64,000 bases of DNA from Botrytis cinerea B05.10 (lineage: Eukaryota > Ascomycota > Leotiomycetes > Helotiales > Sclerotiniaceae): positions 868,001 through 932,000 of the forward strand of contig NC_037322.1 of NCBI RefSeq assembly GCF_000143535.2. The letters run 5' to 3'. Positions 22,821 to 35,316 of the stretch are shown here, piece by piece. Made by a program: the position numbers and the translations under genes. Under the pieces are notes generated by a model. It did no database searches and was not told the DNA's origin. It was given only the letters and a program-made list of their open reading frames with translations. Within the stretch, counting starts at the first letter, position 1, and each line of letters starts with the position of its first letter.

Positions 22821-24781
22821 ATGTTTCCAAATCGCTCCATCGAGGATATGTCGTCAAGTATGGATATCGTTGAAGCCGAGACGGGGACTGAAGTGAACGA
22901 CAAACGCGAAGAATTCAATGTTAGAAATACATCACGATCACCTTCAAAAGCTCGGTCATTATCAGATGGCGGTCAACCAATACTTTCACCGTCTCCTAAA
23001 TTTCGCGAACCAGAAAAGCCAGTTTCCAAAGATGATAGCTCCATCTCCGAAAGTCCGACAACACCAAGGCGACCTGCTGCATTTGCCCGAGGTCTTTCTC
23101 TGCAGATGCCACCAAAGGATTTCATGCCAGTAGGGTCTTCAGCATACATCAATCGAGTACCATTATCACCAAAGTTAGATCAATCACAAACATATGGGTC
23201 ACCTACAAGTGTTTTACCTAGACGATCTCGAGGCCTAGATTTTTCAAGAGCTGCAACGAATCTTCATCACTCCACACTTGCAGAGCAATCATCACCCGAT
23301 TCGTCACCTACAATTACTGGCAGAGCCATGAATATCCCGAATAGAAAAAATGGATTAAACTTCACCAGCGCCGGGGAAAGTTCTTTGTGGTCTCCCGCAC
23401 CAAATACTGAAAGAATGATGGTATCCAACTCGCTTGGTAGTGTTAACATGTTGGCCTCCGATGATTCTGAGAGTAGTTCCGACAATGACGATTTGATGGA
23501 ATCAGACGACATTGACGACTCTATTATTACAACACCTCAAGTTAGCAGAATGACAGCACCTTTCGGCGGAAGTTATAACCCAAGCCCTGGTAGCGCCTGG
23601 TCTGGACAATCCCCCGCAGTCAATAGTCTCATGAATTTTCAGTCAGCAAGATTAAGGAGTGGAAAGAGTCGCAAAGGATCGAGAAGCGGACCAATGGCTA
23701 GTCCAACCTCTAAATCACCTCCTACTATGCGCAATATCGAAAGCAATTACTTCAACAGACAAAGACCTGTGGATAGTTTTCAATCGAGGAGAGAAAGTAT
23801 AAGCTGGGCTGCAAATCAATTACACATATCAGGAAGTGAAAGCGATGATGCTGGATTGAAATCCACTTTAGAAAATGTGGATGGTATGCCTAGTACGCCT
23901 GGAAAAGATGGACAACGAGGGGTCATTCGCAGAGTGGTGACCCGGAGAGGAAACATGCTAGTATGTTACGCAACACTTGTAAATTTACCTCAACTAACTT
24001 TTGATAGCCTAAAACAAAAGGATTTGCACGTATTCGAGCAGCTCTAGCTGAAGAGAGTGCACCAGTCGAAACAGAAGTTCGTAGAGAAGCAGAAGTCGTC
24101 CGCCAAACCCGTGAAAGTGATATGGATCTCGAGCCTTCCCGTCATCCTTCTATATCAACAATAGATGCACGCTCGTCGCCGATAATTGGCCCAACACAAG
24201 AGTCTCTAGAGGGCATACCCGAAGATGATATAATGGCCGATGCATCCAGTTCTCAACTATCTGGAAGCTTTAAGCAACAAGTCATTCGCAATTCCAAAGG
24301 CAAAGAATTTTGGGATTCTTTTAGTGATGACAACAACCGCACACCACCTCCACCCAATTTCAATCATCGCGGTTCCACTTCTGGAATGAGTGAAGATTTA
24401 TCATTAGAAGCTCACCTCTCTACGCCTCTTCATCCCCATCGAAGCAACTCTGATTCATCTCCCTCCCGCTCCTCTACCCCTCAAGCATCCGAGCCGATGC
24501 GTAAAATCACACATAAACGTCGTCGGGACGATGATCTCGATCCTACAAGTTTCAAGAGACGGGCGGTTAGTCCTGGTATGAGCGTACATAACAGTCCAGT
24601 AATGCAAAGTCCGATGCAAAGAGATCTGGCTCCCTGGGGCTCAAGACCAAATAGTAATGGAGAACCTGGAAATGGAAAGAGTGGATTGGGAAATGGTTCG
24701 GCTGGGATTGGAGGCAGGAGAATTGGGTTTCAGGGCATGGTAGACACTAATGATGGATTGATGAAAATGAGTATTGAATAA
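22821..24781 (+). CDS. nif1: Nif1-type cell-cycle inhibitor-like protein
   Basis: Two exons (22821-23960 and 24008-24781) join in phase 0 to 637 residues. The protein is Ser/Pro-rich and largely disordered, with many SP and TP sites fit for proline-directed kinases. It keeps blocks typical of the fungal Nif1-like family: RGLDFSRAATNLHHSTLAEQ (about residues 134-153), SSPDSSPTITGRAM and, across the intron, VIRRVVTRRGNMLPKTKGF followed by ARIRAALAEE. In fission yeast Nif1 restrains the Nim1 kinase and so delays mitotic entry. Basic patches (RKITHKRRRDDD) suggest nuclear entry. Family membership rests on remembered block similarity and the kinase link is inferred. Confidence 0.8.
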
Positions 24782-25235
24782 TGGGTATATGGACTAGGGA
24801 CACGGGGTTTAAAACGGATTGGGCGCGGACATTTTGCTCATTCAATGGCTGGGTTTGGGGTGTTGATAATATTTATGGGATTTAGTGGATCTAACCAGGA
24901 TTGGAGGGCGTACATGTCTCTTACACAGCGAATCCAAACATGCATTCTGGTGTAGGGGTAGCAAAGGAGATTTGCCTACTAGCGAAACTGGCGATGATTA
25001 CTTGTGTAACCCAATCAAACTTTTACTCAATTCACTTTTTACTACCAATACAGTACTGGATTCATTGGTAGTTATCTATACGTGATTGACAAGTCAATGT
25101 TTATCACTCTTCGGATCTACAGAGGGGCAAGTCCGAGCGGGGAGGCTATGAAGACGACGTGGTTGAGTGCTTACCCTCTCCAATGGAAGGATTGGGGACC
25201 TTGGGCGTAAGAGGGGAGTTTATGGGTTTTGACCG

Positions 25236-25638
25236 CTGAAGCAGATGTGCAAGAAAACCTCGTTGAAATTTGGATAATGGGTGGTGATATTTTGGAGCAG
25301 TGCATTGAGTGAATGTGAAGAGTGAGAAGGAAGTAAAAGGGGAGTTAGCGATTAGACGAATGGTTGGGAAAATAAAAATAGTGTGTTATAAATAACAAAA
25401 AGGACGAGAGGCAGGGCGATAGAAAATAGCTCAGATGTCTGGTATCGCAAGTGCAGTGCTTGTATCTAGACACACGGCATGTACAAATTGGTTCTAGGGG
25501 GCTTATAGGGGTGTATAGGCTTGAGGCCCTGAAGCAGATGTGCAACAAAAGACCGAGGAAATTGGCTGCGGGGATCGTGATTGGTGGGGTGGGAGGAGAA
25601 TGAGAAGTGTGAATTGAGTGAATGTGATGTGGATAAGG

Positions 25639-25671
<33 letters not shown>

Positions 25672-25929
25672 AGAGGGTGAATATGGTATGTGGAAGTGAG
25701 AGGCTGGATGGCCATGGGAGAAGCGATGGTGCAAGGGGGTTCAAGGGAGGGTATTTGTAAAGTTTGATGGGAAACGGAGAATGGATGTTAGGAGGTGAGT
25801 TCGCATTGGGGTTTATTAGGATGCAATTAGTATTTGTCCAAAGAATGGAGATGGCTTTCTGAGAACGTGGGAAGTGGGCTTTTAGTTAAGTATCTCCAGG
25901 CTGGATACCTACAGCAGATATGCAACAAA
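25236..25929. repeat. direct repeat family around CTGAAGCAGATGTGCAA
   Basis: The 17-mer CTGAAGCAGATGTGCAA occurs at 25236-25252 and 25529-25545. Partial similarity continues for about 90 bp, for example a shared GAAATT block and a shared TTGAGTGAATGTGA. A third related site, CTACAGCAGATATGCAACAAA, lies at 25909-25929. Confidence 0.6.
25637..25673. repeat. GGGTGA hexanucleotide array
   Basis: Six near-perfect tandem GGGTGA units. This is not the TTAGGG telomere unit. Confidence 0.9.
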
Positions 25930-26346
25930 TGGGTTTGGGAAGAGTGGACTTAGTGTGGCTTGCGCGTAAGTGGACCGGGAGAGTAAGCGTATTAATGGTG
26001 AATAGAAGGATGGGTGTAGTATCAACATCATTTCTTTCGTCGCTATTCATCTTTCAAGATGATTTCAAGATTATTAAGCCACCACGATTGATTCCGTCCC
26101 AATTCTTGTTGATCATTTGTTCCATGTCTTTTGTAGAAGTATATACTTTCAACCATTCACTCAGTCCGTTACATAACTCCAATGGCTTGATCGGGAAGAT
26201 GAGACATTTTGATATTGTCTAATCTTTATTGACTTTGCTTTGTCTGTCAATTCACTCACCATTGCAATGCCTCGTTTGATCCTATCTATCCCTATCTAAT
26301 CTCTCTCTGCGGTGCATTCACGGCAGCTTCATTACCTTTATCATGA

Positions 26347-26348
<2 letters not shown>

Positions 26349-26378
<30 letters not shown>
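26349..26378. repeat. T30 homopolymer
   Basis: Uninterrupted run of about 30 T followed by CAG. Confidence 0.9.
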
Positions 26379-26669
26379 CAGTCGTGGGAATATACATCAA
26401 GGAAAACAATGAAGCAAAGCCAAGCAAGCAACTTTGTATCAAGGCTGTCTATCTAGGTCTTCAAAGAAGGCAAAGAAGAGAGACAATTGTCGTCTCTCCT
26501 TTCTAATGTATCTTCTCAGCTCTGTACTCACACATTGGAATTAAAGAAGAAAGATACAATACAGTAAAATACAATACAACCGAAAGTTAAGATGTTATAA
26601 GCTGGCCATATATAAAGTATGCTCTGAATGTAATTCAATCCCAATTTAGTTCTTCTTTTCCATACAAAA

Positions 26670-27666
26670 ATGACAGGATTAAGTACGTGGAAGCCATTTA
26701 TCAATCCTCAAAGATCTTATTAGTGTTATTACGTGCCCCTATTTTAAATGTTTGCTGATTTATACTGAAAGCAGGTCAATCAGATCACGCACCTCCATCG
26801 TCCGATCAGTCAAATCAAGTCGATCAACCAGATGGATTAGAAGAACCAAGCAAAGTCGCTGAGGATTCAGACTTGAATAATGGGCAAGTTTTGCAAGCTA
26901 CTCAGTTCAATTGAATGGTACAGCTAATCAACGAGATATCAGAATTCGCGGGTTGTGAGTGCTAAGTATTCGCATTTATGCTCTCTCTTTTTTTTTTGCT
27001 CACCTTTATCCAGAAAGATTGCAATTGAGAAGCTGTAAGTGATGGGTATCCCATTTAGCTGTTACTTTGGAACTTCAAAGGTTCTTGTTTTCCAAATCAC
27101 TAACTTTTCATAGTCAGCACCATCTTGATGAATCGTCAGTTACTCCTTTCCAAGGCTCTGACAGAATTTCCCGTTTTGAGATACATAAAGCTGATGTGAT
27201 GTCAAATTGTCTAGGGAACAACGTCATAATGTGCTCGCCATGTTAGTTTTCCTTCATTCAAATATTTCAAAGAGCCACTGACAAAAGGACTTATGATAGA
27301 CTTACCAGGATAGACGAGACGTATGATATTATGCGATTTGGCGATACTCCGTTCCGGCAAGTGCTAATATATCTCGAATAGCACAAAACAACAATGTGGC
27401 TTTTGTCAGTGGTGGAAGAACAGGTAGGTCAGATGCCTTGAACTTATCCCCAAGTCAATACTTATGTGATTTGGATCTGTAGTTCAATAAGCCTGATCAG
27501 CCTATTATTCAACTTCGGCACGGTCATGACCAATATTTATCTGCAAAGAAAAATTCTTGGGACTGGGCAGGGAATGGGTTCGCAGCAGTGGAGTGGACAA
27601 GGCGATATGTCTCACGGCCTTCTTCAACAAGACCAGCATAAACAAATATCGACATGGCATGCTTGA
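26670..27666 (+). CDS. putative micro-exon gene of unknown function
   Basis: Nine exon-like pieces join without breaking phase: 26670-26682, 26775-26883, 26943-26954, 27014-27034, 27114-27134, 27215-27241, 27288-27320, 27382-27423 and 27483-27666. They sum to 462 nt, or 153 residues. Intron 2 starts with GCAAGT, the usual form of a GC-AG donor; the others start with GT and end with AG, and are 46-92 nt. The N-terminal part is Ser/Asp/Gln-rich; the middle reads IRGLKIAIEKLQHHLDE and RHNVLAMTYDRLTRIDET, like a helical segment. The last exon also has a second, more protein-like frame ending at 27641 (NSWDWAGNGFAAVEWTRRY), which does not join in phase to the rest. The 3' end is therefore doubtful, or the gene is decaying. 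No family recognised. Confidence 0.42.
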
Positions 27667-28231
27667 GAGAGAGAGAGATGATTAGCATCGACAAACTGTC
27701 CCATATCGGCTGAAAGCGCGTTGTCAAGGATTTAGTAGAAGAATGATGGTGGATGAGTTAAAAAGCAATCACACCACCAAGATTCTGTGAGAGGTGACCG
27801 CTAGAAGGAACCCAAACCAAAGTGATGAATTTTCGGTTCATGTGATGTTCGACGAGTCAACATCTTTCCACCTCTTTCAACAAATCTCTTTGTGAGTTTG
27901 AGAATCTCTTCAATCTCTTCTTTATTGAATTTAAATAAATCAGAACTTCCCCAGCACTCTTGAATCTCTTCGTCTCCTTATTGTTTCGATGGCGTTTATC
28001 CCCTTGCCTTACCGAGTCCCTTTGTATGTCCGGGTTTAAAAGTAGGTACACAAGTCAACAAGGTCCAGACTACTTAAAGACAGAGCCTCAGCACCCTGGC
28101 CTGCTAGATATCTGTTGTATCGCCGCAATAGCACTAACCCCATCCTATCCTATCCCACACTCTTCTCCATCCTTGTCAAATTTTCATTCATATACTCTCA
28201 AACCCATCCCCACCACAACAATAACACAACA
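27667..28231. other. intergenic region
   Basis: Nothing supported between the micro-exon gene and tRNA-Asp. A short GA run (GAGAGAGAGAGA) lies at about 27667. Confidence 0.55.
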
Positions 28232-28317
28232 TCTTTGATGGTCTAACGGTCATGATTTCCGCTTGTCAATAACATTGCAAGTCGCGGGAGACCGGGGTTC
28301 GACTCCCCGTCAGAGAG
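28232..28317 (+). tRNA. tRNA-Asp (anticodon GUC) with a 14-nt intron
   Basis: The cloverleaf has acceptor halves TCTTTGA and TCAGAGA with discriminator G, anticodon stem TCCGC/GCGGG, and T-arm with GGTTCGACTCC. The loop TTGTCA carries anticodon GTC and is interrupted after position 37 by about 14 nt (28269-28282, ATAACATTGCAAGT), where nuclear tRNA introns lie. The only pairing flaw is a T:G wobble at 4:69, plus a weak D-stem pair. The first TTTT downstream is near 28361. Confidence 0.88.
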
Positions 28318-31300
28318 TTCCTTCTACATAAAATTCCTTGAATCTCATGTTCACATTTATTTTTGGTTAATTTTTTGATGCCCATTTTTTTTTTTTTTTT
28401 TTCTTCTTCGCCGACGTGAAGTTTGGCGTGTCGCGAGCCCCACTACTACCCGACCGGAGCCTTTTCGTTTTTAAGAGGTGGGGCTGGGTATAGTGAATGA
28501 GAGGGGCGAGATTTCAGATAGCAGTAGTGGTTAGTAAAATGATAAGGATGACGTTGAGATTGAAGGGCGAATTTGTGAGCATGTTGACGAAGGGGAAGCG
28601 TAGCGACTAGCGAGTTTGTGATCTGATCTGAGGGTTCTCTTCTGCACATGCACATGCCGAAATGATTGGATATTCTAGAGACTCGAGTCTCGACGACTCT
28701 TTTGGGACGTATGTTCGTAGATAATGAATAATCCAGCTAACGAAACTATCATTCGAGATTCTAAAAATACATATCTAGAGTCACCTTTTTTTCTTTCTCG
28801 AAAGCACTACTACATAATCTATGATTCATTCTTGGGATATTTAGGATGACTTCATACCATTATCGATTCTTGGCGATAGAAATCGTTATCAGGACCTTGG
28901 CTTGCAGGATGTGGCTTTCGCTATCGTGAAGGCACATGTTCGTGAGACAATGGAGCGTGGATGGAGGCATTCTGATGTTTCGTATGAGGAATCAAGAAAA
29001 GCTTGTAGTGCATGTACAGTGAGATAGAAGCTTTACATGTGAAACTCATTTCCCCGTCGCTCGATCTCATCACGATCATATGAAGAGCCGACTATTAGTT
29101 AGCTGGGTTTGGATGATAAGATCATAGGTTGGTTGTACAACACACTGCGTGACGGATTCTAGATCTTTGCATGTTGGATTCTAGATTCGAGAATTGTGCA
29201 AAATGATATGATGTGATATGAAGTGGTGAGACGATTTTATGATTATCCTTGCGACAACGTGCATGTATATAGCAACTGATATGCAGATGTGCAATTGAGG
29301 TATGTAATGTAAGCTAGTGTCTTGCAAGAACGCGTCAATATAGAAGCAAATGGTCTAAACCTGAGTTCCATTACTCTCCCATGAGAAGATTATAATGGAA
29401 CAGAGTGATGATCTTGAGGTCTAAGGGTATGGGTGGGTTGATGTGTCGATGTGTTCGTGTTTTACTTAGTACGTGGGTATGCTGGAGACTTGGAGTGGTG
29501 TATGATAGATGCGTTCAAGAGTATCGCCGTCGCCGCTGTCCCTAGTCGAAATATGAAGACATAGTCTCACGCCTAGATATCAGGAGAAAAAAACCATTGC
29601 GGTCTTATTCCGTACAACATAACACATCGAGAATGTACGAATAGTGCTCATACTCACGCGAACCTGGATCGGTAGCGGTGAGTGTATTTCCCGATGGATT
29701 CCATTTCCATATCAATTGTTAGTTCTCAGATCCTCTCATTCAATAATTATCCATCGGGAAATCTCGAAATCTCAGATATCATCAATGCCAGGTACGGATC
29801 CATAAATCCACAATCCAAGCAGCAAAGTTCGAGCGAAAGAATATGCACCAATCAACGTCCAGAATGCTTAATCTCGTATGGATTCTTTAGACCTAGTTTT
29901 TCTTTAAGGCCCGATACAATTACAATAAAGTGGCTCATGAGAAAAAGTGGTTATCCTTGAGCCTCATCCTTTTTTGTCACGCAATTAGACCAATTCGTCT
30001 CGAGTTCGTAAACTTTTCGAGGGGCGGGAACAAGATCAGATTGTGACCCATGCAGAATTTTGCCTTATCGCAGGATTTTCTCGAGAGAACCAAGAATTGA
30101 GAGAAGTCGAAGTCAAGGTTCCATACCAGACATTTGTGGGTATTTTTCCGTTGAGGCATTTTTCAAGTTGCGTGGGAGTGTGGGAGTGTGGGAGTGTGAC
30201 ATTTGCGGTTGATCCATCCATAATGGGTTTTGTTTGACATGTAGGATCCATAGCCCTAGCCGGCCATTTGCATTTCAAAGTGTGGCAGCGGCACCGACCT
30301 GGGAAATGCGCAAATCCTACTCAAGCAGACATCTCGTCATGCGACGTTGCGGAGTATATACGGCGTCGGTCTGTACTGATTAGCATGAGCGGCCTATCCT
30401 CGGTGGCGGAGCTCTTGAAGGCTCTTTTGCTAGACACCGAACGAAACGTGTGAGAAAGATTTGATGCAGGCGCTTCAGTCCGTGTCCACTGTCAAAGAAA
30501 GGTCAAATACCGGACCTTATCGAGCTTACCCAGAGACTTTCAGAAAAACGTTCGTAGTTTGTTGATCAGGGTTTGAACTTGTTAGCTCGAAACAATACCG
30601 TAGCGTCGAATTAGAAGTATGCATCTGGATCATCCTGAATCAGAGCCCGCTCTTTACGACTCATCCTTATCAAATAGCAGAAAAGGAGGTTGATGCTATC
30701 GGTACTCATTAGCGCTCACACCCTGCTCGCAACGACCCGTCCTTCACAACCGACCATGTCTGGCTACGCCGTAAACGTTGTTATCGTGTGGAGGTCATTC
30801 GATTTCTGAGATGTCGCTCATGAGGCTTGATCATGCCATATCTCGAGGATCTCCTGTCTCTTATCAGATGCTCACACCCGTCCTATTCGCACCTCGCCCG
30901 AAGCACCTCCTTTTCACGTGTCAAAACCGAGCTAGGAGGTGCATCATCAAGTTACATCGAGGGAGAGCACGTTTCGGAACGAGGTTGATCTGACCTGATT
31001 CTGGTGAATATAGTATGCTGCAGCTGGCTTGACGGGTAACCTTCCAGAGTTTAGACTTGCCTTGCTTGCGACCAGGGAGATACTCCTATTGATATCCACC
31101 TTCCTGCAGCACCCGATTTCGAGTCTTCAAATGTTAAATCTTCTGGATATACCCGGTACGTATCCGAGGACCGGAAGAAAACTCGTTCAGCCTTGGGAAT
31201 TATCCCAGGCGTAGTGTGCTGGGTAGCTAGATTGGCTCATTGGGTAGACTTTGTCACATTGTCACATTCTCATTTGATAATCGGATACCACGCCAGTCGA

Positions 31301-32303
31301 CCACCATCGATCAATCACATCGCAGTCTGGGACTGTGACGGTGACGGTAAGACCCTCGCACGGCGAAGAAGTACATGTATATAATCCAATATCACTCATC
31401 ATCATCATTGCATGCCAACCTGCGGGAAGAGAAAGCCCGAATCTATATTTGCGTGTCTGTTTGATTGCGAGGATCCAATTTTTACGGATACGACCGTGTC
31501 GGCACTTTTGAATCGTTTTGATACACCAACGAAAAGAAAAGGGAAAAAAAAGTTCTCGAACATCAGCTAAAAAGTTTCTCCTAAGGGTTTCTCCTAAGAA
31601 GGTGACCCCCACTAGAAGATATCCACTTCATACCAAGAAACCGTAGCCCCTTCCGATTTGTGACGTGCGGAAGCGCCACTTTGATCTACTTCGTACCCAC
31701 GCCTACCCAGCTGGAGCTGTGTGGATTTTTGTGAATTGCGCCTGAGCCACTGGATTATTGACTGGCCATTGGATTGTTGCAGTGGGATTGGGATTTGGAT
31801 GGAGAGAAGAGTACGCAAAAGAGCACCTCACTACCGAAGAAAGGAGAGAGAACGAGAGATTGCGACAAATATGCTAGCAACAATAGGGTAAGCACGAAAT
31901 CTTTGATATACAACCGACAAAGAAGGACTAGAGGCACGATAACTAAAAGACGAGGTCATAATTTGGGATTTCTTTTTTAAATCTTTTTTATACTCATATC
32001 GTTCTTGTCCTTTTACATATGCCTGTGCAGTATATTGGCTGCAGAGCAACAGAAAGAGCGATTCGCAACTAGCACTACTGCCTTCACACACTTCCTTGGT
32101 AATTGTGCTTTGGAAAGGAAACCGCCGACGCGAGTGGAGTATAAGTATTTCTCAATATTCGGAGCTCATCATTTTACCACTTTGCAACACCATATTAAGC
32201 ACACGAAACGGTCGAGGGATTTTCTCTCCTACTGACGCCAAATATCTTTTGAATCATCATTTCTCCATAAGCATACAGCCACTATACGAGTTAATAGGAC
32301 GTT
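28318..32303. other. about 4 kb gene-poor region
   Basis: No gene could be supported. A T run lies at about 28387-28402. One open stretch at about 28846-29018 reads like protein and stops near a Zn2Cys6-like RKACSACT (see findings). The segment 30240-31600 is more GC-rich than its surroundings but shows only short frames. A CATTTGATA-rich stretch and frames up to 116 codons near 31262-31612 have no family signs. Confidence 0.5.
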
Positions 32304-34429
32304 ATGCCTAGTTTCTTTGGAGGCGTTACTGGAAGAGGTGTTTCGACACTCTTCGAGATACGGTATGTTACAATATATGCACGATTTTGTTCCTCCATCA
32401 CCCACTGACATTTTCCAGTCTTGACGAGGAAATTATCGTACTTCGAGGAGGTGAAAATGAAGCATCGAGTCAATTGCTCAAGGGATCGGTGGTTTTGTGT
32501 CTGCCAGCTGCTTTAAAAGTGGAAGATGTACATCTTCGCATGACTGGGCAATTGAAAGTTGGGTGAGTTTTTCCCAAGTATTTCGACGTGTGCGGGGATT
32601 GAAAAACTAACTACCTTACGCAGGTGGAACGATCAGCGAGTCACTCCTACCGGTATTTCGAATAATCGAGTCGATAGAACTACTGAAATCTTCAGTCATA
32701 GATGGGCTCCGTTTGTGGGTGGAGGAGGGCCTGGTTCTTCCTCCAAGGGTTTACTTCTACCAGCAGGAAATTATGAATGGCCCTTCGAACTCGTCATTCC
32801 AGGATCCATGTCAGAAAGTGTGGAAGGTTTGAATGACAGCCACATCATTTACAAATTGAAGGCAACAGTTGCTAGGGGAAAATTGGCATACGATTTACAT
32901 GCTTGGAAACCGGTGCGAATCGTTCGAACTTTGGACCCTTCAGCATTGGAATTGGCTCATGCCATGACAGTCGAGAATATTTGGCCAAACAAAATCGAGT
33001 ACCAACTGGTTATACCACAAAAGGCTATAGTGTTTGGTACTTCGATCACCATCGAGATGAGATTCACCTCCTTGTTGAAAGGCTTAAAAATTGGCAAGAT
33101 AAAGTGCCATTTGATCGAAGTACAAGAATTCGTTCTCCCAGGAACATCTACGACTTCGGATAGATATTGGAAAAACTCCAGAGATGTGGATGCTTGGACC
33201 TTTGAATTGAACGAAGAAGAGCATTATCAAGATATGCTTGACGACAGTGGACAAGATGGGTTTAAAATGACCGAATACATGCCATTGCCAAAAAGGTTGA
33301 GCAGATGCGTACAAGATGTAGATGTACATGGTATCAAAATTCGCCACAAGGTAAAATTCAATATTGCATTACACAACCCAGATGGGCATATTTCAGAGGT
33401 ATGACTCCCCTGTCTGTAATATATGCGAAAAATACTGATCAAATACAGCTCCGCGCAACGCTACCAGTCACAATCTTCATTTCTCCTAATATGCCATTAA
33501 CTGCCGAAGGTGCTCTAGTGGACCAGACACCAACATCTAATGCCCAATCCACTTCAGTATCAGCACATGCACCACCTCTTTATGGGGAGCACGTATTAGA
33601 TCAACTTTACGCCGACATGGATCAATCTGGACTAATGACCCCTATGCCGCAATCTGGAATGAACACTCCATTTTACGCCCAGTCTCGAGCAGGTTCATCA
33701 GAAAATCTTTCTACCTCCCCAGAATCTCACCATCCGGCCGGCGCCGTCCCCCCTGCAGCATTGTCATCTAGGCTTCAAAATTTGAATACCAATTTAAATT
33801 CTGGCAGGAATAGCTTTTTAAGACGATATGGAGGATCTGGATCCGGAGGAAATACCCCTCACCATAACGATGATCACCAAGGAGGTTATTTTGATTCACA
33901 TCATGGTCACTCCGCGTCTTCAGCAACTGCCAGAAGCAATCCTCTTAGTAGACGAGGAAGTTTTAACGACGAGCATCACCCAGATGCCACTAGTACCACG
34001 ATGAGCAGCGGATACCATACTCCTGAACATCTGGATTACAATGAGATGGGAGATCTAACCAAAGTTCCTTCCTATACTACGGCCCTCAAAACTCCCGTGA
34101 GAGGAATGAGTTATACTGAAGCACTGCCCAATTACGAATCTGCCATCTCAGCACCACCAAGTCCGACATTGCATGCAAGTACTGGCCCAAGTACACCGCA
34201 TGAGCACCCATTGGATAGTGCCCATTCACACTCACATTCACACTCAAGTTCTCATTCACATTCACACGCGGATACGCATAGACATCACCATGGACCGGGA
34301 TTTTTGAGAAGAAATCCATTCTCTAGTATGGGATTCACACCGTTGCATCCACCATCACATGCACATCCAGGGGAAGCGGATGAAAGGAGGAGGTTGCACT
34401 TATTACAGCACAGAGATAGGGTACATTAA
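32304..34429 (+). CDS. creD: CreD-like alpha-arrestin
   Basis: Four exons (32304-32362, 32419-32562, 32624-33398, 33449-34429) join in phase to 652 residues. The first about 350 residues form the arrestin N and C folds (for example EIIVLRGGENEASSQLLKG and PAGNYEWPFELVIPGSM). The C-terminal third is disordered and carries a PPLY motif at about 368-371 plus VPSY and LPNY sites, which bind WW domains of Rsp5/HulA ubiquitin ligases. It also has a His/Ser-rich run (HSHSHSHSSSHSHSH). Such arrestins bring the ligase to sugar or amino-acid transporters. In Aspergillus, CreD takes part in carbon catabolite control. The sequence resembles the Rod1/Rog3/CreD group by architecture and PY motif layout. 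The first exon is only 59 nt. Confidence 0.9.
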
Positions 34430-35316
34430 AAGAAGGGAGATTGGATGATTTATGGAATAGACAATCGGAAGGGAATGCGAGATTCCAGCATCTCTTGGCG
34501 CAGGGTGGTTTTGAAACAGACTTGGTATATTTGGAATTCTGGGGGCGTTTAACTTGATACCTTTTGATGAGATACCGTTATAGAAGCGTTAAATGCTAGG
34601 TCAGAAAATGGGATGAAGAGGCTGCATTTAGTATTAATATTCTCCCCGCTCTCGCGATTTTGGAGCGATAGTTACTCTTGAATACACAAATTCAACATTT
34701 TTAAACTTGACAGATTTTGCATGATTCAATTGGCTGCGACAAGATGAGAATGGGTATCATCACATCATAAACTTATCAAATTCCGATCTTGTAGGACGAA
34801 ATTCAGCTTACCGAAGTAATACCGAACTCCTAGGTACACATTCAATCAGACGTCATCTGCAGCAATAATAAGTTTGCTTGGTGTGAAATCCGAGAGTATC
34901 AAAAGATAAAGGTAGAGATGGAGATGGACATATTGCAGATAAGAAATGCCTTTTGAATTGAAATCAAAATACTCAGGGCAGCCACATCTCGAGTGAATTC
35001 AACTTGAGTCCTTACTTTACCTAATGGCGTAAGCCGAGAGCGAAGTCGCGTTTGAGAGATCATCCACGCTCCAAGCTCCAAGGTTCAGAGACCTCGGGAG
35101 TCACAGCATCACAACAATCACAGCATACTCTTTTGCATCTCTTCGATTCGAAACTGTTGAATTTGTTATAATTTGAATCAACGGTGTTCCTTGGTTCAAT
35201 TCCTAATACCTTTTAAATCCAAGTCTCTAGAGTACACCTTGATTTAGAACTCACTCGATGCCCTCGTATCTAGCATAGATATCTACACAAATCCGGGCCC
35301 ATCACCCATCGAAATC
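34430..35316. other. intergenic region
   Basis: No gene seen. It spans the 3' flank of the arrestin gene and the promoter of the transporter gene. Confidence 0.6.

Larger units (their letters stand above)
24782..26669. other. intergenic region with diverged direct repeats
   Basis: No gene supported. The DNA is G-rich on the plus strand. It holds a six-copy GGGTGA array (25637-25673), a 17-bp exact direct repeat (25236-25252 and 25529-25545) with a third relaxed copy near 25909, and a 30-nt T run (26349-26378). Confidence 0.6.

Noticed and set aside
25637..25673. Internal telomere repeat
   Set aside because: The unit is GGGTGA and not TTAGGG, and the array is short.
31262..31612. Minus-strand frame of 116 codons in the gene-poor region
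   Set aside because: Composition not protein-like and no splice partners found.
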